A DNA stretch of 5,702 bases from Candidatus Saccharimonadia bacterium (lineage in GTDB: Bacteria > Patescibacteriota > Saccharimonadia > Saccharimonadales > 2-12-FULL-41-12), in assembly GCA_023263015.1 (NCBI GenBank), contig JALQXV010000075.1, positions 1 to 5,702 on the forward strand, given 5' to 3'. Below are positions 1 to 5,649 of the stretch, one piece after another. The notes below the pieces were generated by a model that did no database searches, was not told the DNA's origin, and worked only from the letters and a program-made list of their open reading frames with translations. Made by a program: the position numbers and the translations under genes. Each line of letters begins with the position of its first letter. Position 1 is the stretch's first letter.

Positions 1-1
1 T

Positions 2-610
2 GGCGGAGATGCCAGAGTTGCACTTGGCAATCTTGAACTAGCGTGGGAGTTAACAGATAAGGTTGTCACGACAGAAGTAGTAAAGTCAGCCGCACAAAAA
101 CGACTGCCTGGATATGATAAGAATGGTGAAGAACACTACAATTTAATAAGCGCATTTATCAAGTCAATGCGCGGCAGTGACGCAACCGCCACCTTGTACT
201 ATCTGGCGCGGATTCTACAAGCTGGAGAAGACCCTAAATTTTTGGCCCGTCGTATGATAATTTTTGCTAGTGAAGATATTGGTCTTGCTGCTCCTGCTGC
301 GCTAAACTTAGCGGTTAGTACCTTCCAGGCGGTAGAGCGGATCGGCATGCCCGAATGTCAGTACAATTTATTTCACTGCGCAACTGTTTTAGCTAAATGC
401 GATAAGTCTCGCGAAGTAGCAAATGCTATGCACGAGGCATTAAGATTGGCAGACGACTACAACAACTTGCCAGTACCACTGCATTTACGAAATGCACCTA
501 CAAAGTTGATGAAGGATCTTGGCTACGGCAAGGGAACTAAATGGGAGGCAAACTTTAAGCATCCCAAAGGTTTTATGCCAGATGAAATCAGCGACAGAAC
601 TATAATTTAG
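2..610 (+). CDS. rarA: Replication-associated recombination protein A (RarA/MgsA), C-terminal part, 5'-truncated by window edge
   Basis: This open frame enters from the left edge (frame starting at base 2) and gives about 202 residues ending at a TAG stop. It opens with GGDARVALG, the conserved sensor-2-type segment at the end of the AAA+ module. The RarA-specific C-terminal domain follows, with the signatures YDKNGEEHYNLISAF, KSMRGSD, ARRMIIFASEDIGLA and, near the end, PVPLHLRNAPTKLMKDLGYG. RarA proteins are usually about 420-450 residues, so roughly the first half, with the Walker A and B motifs, lies outside the window. In characterised bacteria RarA is a cytoplasmic, tetrameric DNA-dependent ATPase that acts at stalled replication forks and single-strand/double-strand junctions, related to clamp-loader ATPases and eukaryotic WRNIP1/Mgs1. 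The frame is intact to its stop. Its last 4 bases overlap the end of the convergent PfpI-like gene, and no terminator hairpin is visible after it. The family assignment is very firm; ATPase activity cannot be judged from this half. Confidence 0.96.
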   Translation, partial: GGDARVALGNLELAWELTDKVVTTEVVKSAAQKRLPGYDKNGEEHYNLISAFIKSMRGSDATATLYYLARILQAGEDPKFLARRMIIFASEDIGLAAPAALNLAVSTFQAVERIGMPECQYNLFHCATVLAKCDKSREVANAMHEALRLADDYNNLPVPLHLRNAPTKLMKDLGYGKGTKWEANFKHPKGFMPDEISDRTII

Positions 611-1149
611 GCAGTTGCTAGCGATTGTATGACGGCATGACTAAAAGCTGGAATATCGTCAGGCTTACGACTGGTAATTAAGTTTTGATCAATTACAACT
701 TCTTCATTGACCCATTCTCCGCCTGCATTGCGAATATCATCTTGGATAGTTGGGAAGCTAGTAAATTGTTTACCATCGGCACGTCCAGCCGAAACAAGCG
801 CCCAAGGTGCGTGGCAAATAGCTGCAACAACTTTTCCGGCATCCATGAACTGGCGAATAATTTGACGCGCCTTATCATTCATTCTAAGGTTGTCGGCGTT
901 AATGGCTCCACCAGGTAGCACAATAGCATCATATTTATTTGGATCCATTTCGTCCAAGGTAATATCTACAGGTACCGACTGTCCAGGGTCTGTATGTTTA
1001 AGTCCTTTAATTTCTCCGCTGTGTGGTGCAATAACGTCAACATGAGCTCCGGCATCTTGAATGGCTGCCATTGTTTCTATAAGCTCGCTTTCTTCAAAAT
1101 AGTCACTCGAAATCATTGCAACAGATTTACCACGTATACTGGTTTGCAT
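607..1149 (-). CDS. DJ-1/PfpI family protein (peptidase C56-like / protein deglycase-type, YraA/YhbO group)
   Basis: A 180-residue single-domain protein of normal family length. The N-terminal strand is followed by YFEESELIE, where Glu19 matches the conserved glutamate that contacts the active-site cysteine in PfpI. Residues 76-81 (IVLPGG) form the loop before the nucleophile elbow. The elbow is AAICHAPW, with Cys112 as nucleophile followed by His113. The C-terminal part has WVNEEVVIDQNLITSRKPDD, typical of the PfpI/YhbO/YraA branch. Members are cytoplasmic, usually oligomeric stress proteins described as intracellular peptidases or as glyoxal/methylglyoxal deglycases or glyoxalases. Which activity applies here cannot be told from sequence. 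The start was set at the ATG at 1149 rather than an in-frame TTG at 1164 because AAGGGGG lies 5 nt before the ATG and would fall inside the longer version. The stop overlaps the convergent rarA stop by 4 bases. It is the third of three same-strand genes, 67 bp after the nuclease gene, and probably has its own promoter. Confidence 0.93.
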   Translation of the reverse strand: MQTSIRGKSVAMISSDYFEESELIETMAAIQDAGAHVDVIAPHSGEIKGLKHTDPGQSVPVDITLDEMDPNKYDAIVLPGGAINADNLRMNDKARQIIRQFMDAGKVVAAICHAPWALVSAGRADGKQFTSFPTIQDDIRNAGGEWVNEEVVIDQNLITSRKPDDIPAFSHAVIQSLATA

Positions 1150-1154
1150 TCTAG

Positions 1155-1162
1155 CCCCCTTC
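1155..1162 (-). promoter_or_regulatory. Strong Shine-Dalgarno site of the PfpI-like gene
   Basis: On the - strand GAAGGGGG lies 5 nt before the ATG at 1149. It matches the AAGGAGG consensus at six of seven positions. This site decides the start codon: the in-frame TTG at 1164 lies upstream of the site and has no such sequence in front of it. Confidence 0.8.
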
Positions 1163-1168
1163 AATTAC

Positions 1169-1177
1169 GTTATAACA
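1169..1177 (-). promoter_or_regulatory. Putative extended -10 promoter of the PfpI-like gene
   Basis: The - strand reads TGTTATAAC, a TG-n extended -10 with TATAAC as hexamer. No good -35 is seen 16-18 bp upstream, where the sequence is GC-rich (a NotI-type octamer at 1192-1199). Extended -10 promoters can work without a -35. A start about 7 nt downstream would give a leader of roughly 12-14 nt that still includes the Shine-Dalgarno site. GTTATAAC is also an 8-bp palindrome. The evidence is motif match only. Confidence 0.4.
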
Positions 1178-1216
1178 GCATTAAAGAATAAGCGGCCGCC
1201 GTAAGCAGTAAAGTTT

Positions 1217-2623
1217 CTAACAATTAAGGGCCTGAAGCTCGTCGTGGCTAATTTGCCGTAACGTAAAGTTCTGAGTTTTATTGCTAAGATAGGCGCGAAT
1301 AATTTTATAGGTATCAAGATCAAACGGGTGGTGCCATGGCTTAAATAATGTTTCGCAGCCTTCGTCGCTTTTAATCTCACCGACTACATTCCAATTATCG
1401 ATTACTAAGTTTGATGTTTGATGAGAAACTACGATTGGATTAACGTAAGGCCATGCTTCCATTTTTTGCCGAGCGAATGCCGTTTCGAAACGTTGATTAT
1501 ATTCTTTGGCAGATTCAGCTTGCTTGCAGGCCCCGTAGCATTTATGCAGCTGGTAGCTAAAACAGGCCCCACTAGATTTTTCTAGCCCAAGAAGTTTAGG
1601 GCACAAGTCATAGGTCTTTTGAGCAGTTTGCAGGGCAGCTCGGGCCTTCATGCGTGACGAGTAAGCTCCGTACGTAGAGTGGTTTGGAGTTATGTCTTGC
1701 GTATCTACAAAATCAATATTGGTCGTAAGATAGCCACGTTCATCGGCAGACGCTTTTATCACGTACATCTTACTGTGGCGGCGCAGTTGACGATTGTAGA
1801 CGGGCAGCTGCTCTTTAATCATTTGCGATTCAAGCAGTAATGCCTCGAGTTCGCTTGCTGTTTCAACAAATGAAATGCTATGCGTATTTAATGAAAGTTT
1901 CATTTCTTTATCAATCGCTGTGTCCTGCGAAAAGTGCGACATAACGCGTTTGCGCAGTGTTACACTCTTGCCAATATATATCGGAATTCCAGAACTATCC
2001 GAAAATGTATAAACACCTGGTGTATTTGGAATAGCATCAAAAGCACCACTCGGTAGGTTCGGAGGCGATGATTGATGGCGGAGCTGTTTACGGATTGCCT
2101 CAGCAAACAATTCTGGACCGTGCTCTTGATATGCTAATGCCAAAAAATCTTTGACGGCATTGGCATCGTCATAGGCGCGGTGTCTGGCTTGAGTCTTAAT
2201 ATTGAAGCGCTTAATAATCGCTTCAAGCCCGTGGCCTTTATGGTCTGGATATAAGGCACGAGACATACGAACGCTACATAACATTCGAGGGTTATAGGAA
2301 ATATTTGAAAGTTCAAGTTGCCGTTTTATAAATGAGAAATCAAAACGTACGTGGTGAGCAATAAAAATTGCTCCATCTAAGATTTCGTGAATATTTGCGG
2401 CGACTTCTTCAAAAAAAGGAGCACCTGTAACATCGTGATTAGTAATCCCCGTGAGCTTTGTAATGTGGTAGGGGATAGGCGATCCGGGGTCAATCAGAGT
2501 TTGATATGTTTGGGTGACTTCGCCGTGCTCAACCCTAATGGCGGCAAACTCAATAATACGACTCGAACGATAGCTCCCTCCAGTCGTTTCAATGTCCACA
2601 TAAACCACAGGCTCATTAAACAT
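1217..2623 (-). CDS. DEDDh 3'-5' exonuclease (DnaQ/epsilon-like) fused to UvrC/Cho-type GIY-YIG endonuclease
   Basis: A 468-residue two-nuclease fusion. Residues 5-165 are a DnaQ-type exonuclease: YVDIETTGG (Asp10, Glu12), FIAHHVRFDFSF (Asp95) and HRAYDDANA (His148, Asp153), so all five DEDDh catalytic residues are present. After a linker containing SSPPNLP, residues 200-280 are a GIY-YIG nuclease like the UvrC N-terminus: GVY at 203-205, YIGK at 216-219, Arg226, Glu265 and Asn277 (PVYN), all at UvrC-like spacing. Residues 341-366 carry Cys341, Cys354, Cys362 and Cys366 in CF.YQL..C.GAC, the UvrC/Cho cysteine cluster that may hold an iron-sulfur centre. UvrC's C-terminal RNase H-like nuclease and HhH domains are absent. 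The layout resembles mycobacterial epsilon-Cho (Rv2191 type) and, from memory, similar-length Bacteroidota proteins. A role in incision and trimming of damaged DNA is inferred. The ATG at 2623 has no Shine-Dalgarno site but a TATAAT 10 nt upstream. Confidence 0.93.
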   Translation of the reverse strand: MFNEPVVYVDIETTGGSYRSSRIIEFAAIRVEHGEVTQTYQTLIDPGSPIPYHITKLTGITNHDVTGAPFFEEVAANIHEILDGAIFIAHHVRFDFSFIKRQLELSNISYNPRMLCSVRMSRALYPDHKGHGLEAIIKRFNIKTQARHRAYDDANAVKDFLALAYQEHGPELFAEAIRKQLRHQSSPPNLPSGAFDAIPNTPGVYTFSDSSGIPIYIGKSVTLRKRVMSHFSQDTAIDKEMKLSLNTHSISFVETASELEALLLESQMIKEQLPVYNRQLRRHSKMYVIKASADERGYLTTNIDFVDTQDITPNHSTYGAYSSRMKARAALQTAQKTYDLCPKLLGLEKSSGACFSYQLHKCYGACKQAESAKEYNQRFETAFARQKMEAWPYVNPIVVSHQTSNLVIDNWNVVGEIKSDEGCETLFKPWHHPFDLDTYKIIRAYLSNKTQNFTLRQISHDELQALNC

Positions 2624-2633
2624 ACGGACTACT

Positions 2634-2639
2634 ATTATA
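2634..2639 (-). promoter_or_regulatory. Consensus -10 box for the exonuclease-GIY-YIG gene (near-leaderless)
   Basis: A perfect TATAAT on the - strand is separated from the ATG at 2623 by 10 nt (AGTAGTCCGT). Transcription starting at the usual distance would leave a leader of only about 2-6 nt with no ribosome binding site. No convincing -35 lies 16-18 bp upstream. The box sits in the 49-bp gap after the FAD oxidase stop, so the nuclease could be transcribed from here as well as by read-through. Confidence 0.55.
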
Positions 2640-2672
2640 ACTTGGTTATGTTAAAGATGCGACTATATGATA

Positions 2673-4343
2673 CTAGAAATGCTGACGCAAATGGGCCATG
2701 CTGTAGTCCCAATCAGAGTCAGTTTTCTTGTGAGGATTAAAGATGTTATCTGGGTCAAAGATATGTTTGGCTTTTCTGAAGTGCGCCATCATTTGTGGGC
2801 TGTACTGTTGTTTAAGCCACGGGCCTCTTGTCATGCCATCATTATGCTCGCCGCTCATTGAGCCACCATACTTAAGCACCAAGGCGTTAACCTCTTGCAT
2901 GCATGGTTCAATTTTGCGACGTTCTTTTTCATCTTCAAAACGCATTAATGGAATAACGTGGAAGTTGCCATCACCCATATGGCCAGCGATTGTAGCGAGC
3001 AATTTGTACTTCTTAAGAATGACACGAAGTTTAGGAAGGAATTCCGGCAAGTGTTCAGGTGGTACAACTAGGTCATCAATAAATGGCGCAGTGTGTTTAT
3101 CTTTGACTTTGTTTCGCAACAAGCTAAAACTTTCGCGTCGCATAATTAAGAACTTCTTTTCTTGTTCCTCGGTTTCGTCTTCTTCAAAAATGGCATCATG
3201 ACCAAACTCACGCATATCGAGTCGCAGCTGATGCACGCGCTGGGCAACTTCTTCATTAGAATCACCCGTAAATTGGGCTATTAGAACCATTTTAGGGATG
3301 CCTCGACGGAATGCCAGTAACGAAGGTATTAGTTGGATGCCTAGCTTTATCATACCCCACCAACCTAAGGTTTTATGGAAGAAGAAAAAGAGCTTAAAGC
3401 TAAGCATTAGAGTGTAGTTGTCAAAACCTTCAAAGGTTGCAGGTTTATGAGTAAGTACATTGTTTATAACTTCACCCAATGTATCGAGACTATCGAGGAA
3501 AATAATAAGACTGCCAGAGTGTTTTGGATTTTTAATAAGGCGGAATTCGATATCGGTAACAATACCGAGTGTGCCTTGTGAGCCAACAATCAGCTGCGTA
3601 AGGTCAAAGATCTTGGTTTCACGATCCCATACATTCCATAGGTGATAGCCTGTTGAGTCTTTAGAAACATGCGGCTTAGCGAGCTTAATAACATCGTAGT
3701 GTTCATCGACCAATTCAAAAACCTCACGGTAAATACGTCCTTCGAAATCTTTTTGGGCCATCTTTTTCTTAAGCTGGGCATAGGTGAGTGGCTTTACCGT
3801 ATATTCTTTGCCGTCAGAAAAGACTACCTTAAGTTGTTTAACAAATTTTTCGGTTTTACCAAATTCAAGTGATTTTTCGCCACCTGAATTGTTTGCTACC
3901 ATACCACCAACCGTGCACAACTCTCGACTGGCAGGGAAGGATGGTAAAAGTAAGCCGTGTTTTAAGGTATCTTTTTCAAAGTCTCGATAGTGACGCCCTG
4001 GGAGAACTTGGGCGGAATCACTATCAACTTTAATAGTTTTATCAAAGTGCTTGGTCATATCAATAATGATCGAGTCGTTAATCGCGCCCCCAGTCATATC
4101 TGTTCCGGCACTACGAGCGGTTATGGATAGCTTAGGAAAATATTTCTTGTGATCATTAACAAAACCGACAAGTTTTTGGATGGATTTGCTATTTTTAGGA
4201 AACGCAACAGCTCCGGGCATGATTTCGAACATGCTGGCATCGTGGCTGTAAAAATCACGGGTAGGAATAGAGCGGTCAATCTCGCCATCAAAAATAGTTG
4301 CTAATTTTTCGTATATTTCAGTTTCTTTTTGTGTATTGCTCAT
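2673..4343 (-). CDS. FAD-binding oxidoreductase, GlcD/D-lactate dehydrogenase-like (PCMH FAD domain + FAD-oxidase C domain)
   Basis: A 556-residue protein. Residues 31-270 are a PCMH/VAO-type FAD domain: YSHDAS (32-37), VAFPKN (46-51), RSAGTDMTGGA (77-87), CTVGGMVANNSGG (143-155) and GSQGTLGIVT (254-263). Residues 275-540 are the FAD-oxidase C domain with AGHMGDGNFH (453-462), SGEHNDG (497-503) and a final FDPDNIFNP. By comparison with D-2-hydroxyacid dehydrogenases, His455, His462 and Glu499 could bind a divalent metal near the substrate. The family oxidises 2-hydroxyacids such as D-lactate, glycolate or D-2-hydroxyglutarate, passing electrons to quinones, cytochromes or Fe-S proteins; the substrate is not readable here. 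There is no C-terminal Cys-rich Fe-S domain as in the YdiJ-type fusion. Residues 311-346 are strongly hydrophobic (LFFFFH, GWWG), perhaps a membrane contact. It diverges from the NDH-2 gene, so a shared respiratory role is likely. The ATG at 4343 lacks a Shine-Dalgarno site and lies 9 nt from its -10. Confidence 0.9.
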   Translation of the reverse strand: MSNTQKETEIYEKLATIFDGEIDRSIPTRDFYSHDASMFEIMPGAVAFPKNSKSIQKLVGFVNDHKKYFPKLSITARSAGTDMTGGAINDSIIIDMTKHFDKTIKVDSDSAQVLPGRHYRDFEKDTLKHGLLLPSFPASRELCTVGGMVANNSGGEKSLEFGKTEKFVKQLKVVFSDGKEYTVKPLTYAQLKKKMAQKDFEGRIYREVFELVDEHYDVIKLAKPHVSKDSTGYHLWNVWDRETKIFDLTQLIVGSQGTLGIVTDIEFRLIKNPKHSGSLIIFLDSLDTLGEVINNVLTHKPATFEGFDNYTLMLSFKLFFFFHKTLGWWGMIKLGIQLIPSLLAFRRGIPKMVLIAQFTGDSNEEVAQRVHQLRLDMREFGHDAIFEEDETEEQEKKFLIMRRESFSLLRNKVKDKHTAPFIDDLVVPPEHLPEFLPKLRVILKKYKLLATIAGHMGDGNFHVIPLMRFEDEKERRKIEPCMQEVNALVLKYGGSMSGEHNDGMTRGPWLKQQYSPQMMAHFRKAKHIFDPDNIFNPHKKTDSDWDYSMAHLRQHF

Positions 4344-4352
4344 CTCATAACT

Positions 4353-4381
4353 AGTGTAACATCAACCATAAGAGGTTTACA
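4353..4381 (-). promoter_or_regulatory. Promoter of the FAD oxidoreductase gene (extended -10, shared -35 position)
   Basis: The - strand has TACACT at 4358-4353 preceded by TG-T, making an extended -10 (TGTTACACT). A weak -35, TGTAAA, lies at 4381-4376, with a spacer of exactly 17 bp. The start codon is 9 nt downstream of the -10, so the mRNA would start within about 2-4 nt of the ATG and be effectively leaderless. The -35 hexamer is the complement of the one used by the opposite promoter. Confidence 0.6.
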
Positions 4382-4404
4382 GAAGTTTTTGTATTCACTA
4401 CAAT
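4376..4404 (+). promoter_or_regulatory. Sigma-70-type promoter of the NDH-2-like gene
   Basis: TTTACA (4376-4381) and TACAAT (4399-4404) are separated by a 17-bp spacer; each hexamer matches the consensus at five of six positions. The ATG lies 13 nt after the -10, so the leader would be about 6-7 nt (for example from the A at 4411), too short for a Shine-Dalgarno site, and none is seen. This is the best promoter in the window. Confidence 0.7.
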
Positions 4405-4417
4405 AACCATATACGTT

Positions 4418-5641
4418 ATGAAAAAACACAAACAAAGAATAGTTATAGTTGGCGGAGGCTTTGGCGGAGTTAAAGTTGCTGTTGACCTACTAAAAAAAGA
4501 CGACCAGTTTGACATCACACTTATCAGCGAACACGACACGTTCCGTTATTACCCATCACTGTACCACACCGCTACAGGCGGCAGTCGAAAGGTGTCGAGT
4601 ATACCGCTCGTCGAGTTAATTGACCCATCTCGCATAAATATTGTTAAGGCAAAAGTAGTAAAACTTGAACGCGGCTATAAGTACGTATTAACCAACGATG
4701 GCCAAGAAATTCACTATGACTACCTTGTACTGTCGCTTGGCGTAATTACGAACTACTTTGGTATTAAAGGGTTAGAAGAATATGCTTTTGGCATTAAAAC
4801 GCTTCATGATGCCGAAAAACTAAAAGTCCACTTACACCAACAAATTATTGATGAGAGTAAGCCCGACTTAAACTACGTGGTTGTGGGCGGTGGTCCTACT
4901 GGCATAGAGCTGGCCGGAGTACTGGGCGAGTATGTTCAGTATATTTGCGACAAGCATGGCATTAAACGCAAATCGGTTCACGTTGATCTTGTAGAATCTA
5001 ACCCACGGTTAGTCCCTCGTATGCCAGCAGAAATTGGGAAGAAAATAGCCAAACAGCTACGCTCACGGGGCGTAAAACTGTACTTCAAGTCTGTCGTGCA
5101 GGCTCAGGACGATGACGAGTTATTTGTTAATGGCAAGCCAATCCGAAGCCACACAGTAATCTGGACTGCCGGAATGGCAAATAATCCATTCTTTGCAGAA
5201 CAAGGTTTTCAACTCAATAAATTTGGACGAGTTCGAGTTGACCAGTACCTACAGTCCGAACCAAGTATTTTTGTAATTGGCGACAACGCTGATACGCCGT
5301 ACAGTGGTATGGCTCAAACCGCAATTTATGACGGAGCCTACATCGCTAAGTCACTCTATACAATCATTGTCGATCAAAAAACTCCCAAGCCTTATAGTGC
5401 TAAAAAGCCAATTTATGTAATGCCGGCAGGGCCATCATGGGCAGCTGTACAGTGGGGTCCGGTGCGACTTTACGGCAGAATTGGTTGGGCGTTGCGACGC
5501 GCGGCAGACTTTATTGGTTACAAAGATTACGAATCATTCTTTAAAGCAACTCGCCACTGGCTAGCAGAATACGATCGAGAAGATCTCTGCGTACATTGTC
5601 AACCTGAAGAATCTGTTTTAGAAGAACGAGCAGCATTTTAG
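4418..5641 (+). CDS. ndh: Type II NADH dehydrogenase-like FAD/NAD(P)-binding oxidoreductase (NDH-2, COG1252-type)
   Basis: A 407-residue two-dinucleotide-domain flavoprotein of usual NDH-2 length. The N-terminal FAD Rossmann motif is VGGGFGG (11-17), with Glu38 at the end of strand 2. YDYLVLSLG (100-108) and the following GIKTLHDAEKL are typical of the family. The second Rossmann motif is VVGGGPTGIELAG (155-167); Glu193 after its second strand suggests NADH rather than NADPH, and Glu164 matches the conserved catalytic-site glutamate of NDH-2. FVIGDNAD (285-292) is the second FAD motif. AQTAIYDG (299-306) is the quinone-site motif, but Tyr304 replaces the usual second Gln. NDH-2 is a peripheral membrane enzyme that passes electrons from NADH to quinone without pumping protons. 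The C-terminus has an amphipathic stretch (about 355-385) that could be the membrane anchor, then a short acidic tail containing CVHC (391-394). No Shine-Dalgarno site precedes the ATG. It diverges from the FAD oxidase gene across 74 bp. A non-respiratory NDH-2 paralogue or ferredoxin-type reductase is the alternative. Confidence 0.9.
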   Translation: MKKHKQRIVIVGGGFGGVKVAVDLLKKDDQFDITLISEHDTFRYYPSLYHTATGGSRKVSSIPLVELIDPSRINIVKAKVVKLERGYKYVLTNDGQEIHYDYLVLSLGVITNYFGIKGLEEYAFGIKTLHDAEKLKVHLHQQIIDESKPDLNYVVVGGGPTGIELAGVLGEYVQYICDKHGIKRKSVHVDLVESNPRLVPRMPAEIGKKIAKQLRSRGVKLYFKSVVQAQDDDELFVNGKPIRSHTVIWTAGMANNPFFAEQGFQLNKFGRVRVDQYLQSEPSIFVIGDNADTPYSGMAQTAIYDGAYIAKSLYTIIVDQKTPKPYSAKKPIYVMPAGPSWAAVQWGPVRLYGRIGWALRRAADFIGYKDYESFFKATRHWLAEYDREDLCVHCQPEESVLEERAAF

Positions 5642-5649
5642 CATTTGTT

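Noticed and set aside
685..918. Open frames on the + strand within the PfpI-like gene
   Set aside because: They have no recognisable domains or start signals and lie opposite a strongly supported gene, so they are frame shadows.
1147..1164. Longer PfpI-like start at an in-frame TTG (1164)
   Set aside because: It would add five residues encoded by the Shine-Dalgarno region itself. The AAGGGGG 5 nt before the ATG at 1149 points to the shorter form.
1188..1212. GC-rich GCGGCCGC region between the nuclease and PfpI-like genes as an intrinsic terminator
   Set aside because: The octamer is self-complementary but leaves no room for a loop. The best stem with a 3-nt loop is about 3 bp, and the T-rich stretch after it is broken.
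2637..2649. Short dyad ATAAC-TTG-GTTAT before the exonuclease-GIY-YIG gene as an operator
   Set aside because: Five-bp AT-rich arms around a -10 box are easily due to chance, and it does not match the 5650-5668 repeat beyond the -10-like core.
2743..3201. A 152-residue + strand frame opposite the FAD oxidase gene
   Set aside because: Its composition is rich in Ser, Cys and Leu with no motif. The - strand carries conserved FAD-oxidase motifs across the same bases.
4351..4539. A 62-residue - strand frame covering the divergent intergenic region
   Set aside because: It overlaps both promoters and the ndh start, has no ribosome binding site or motif, and the opposite strand encodes the NDH-2 FAD-binding motif.
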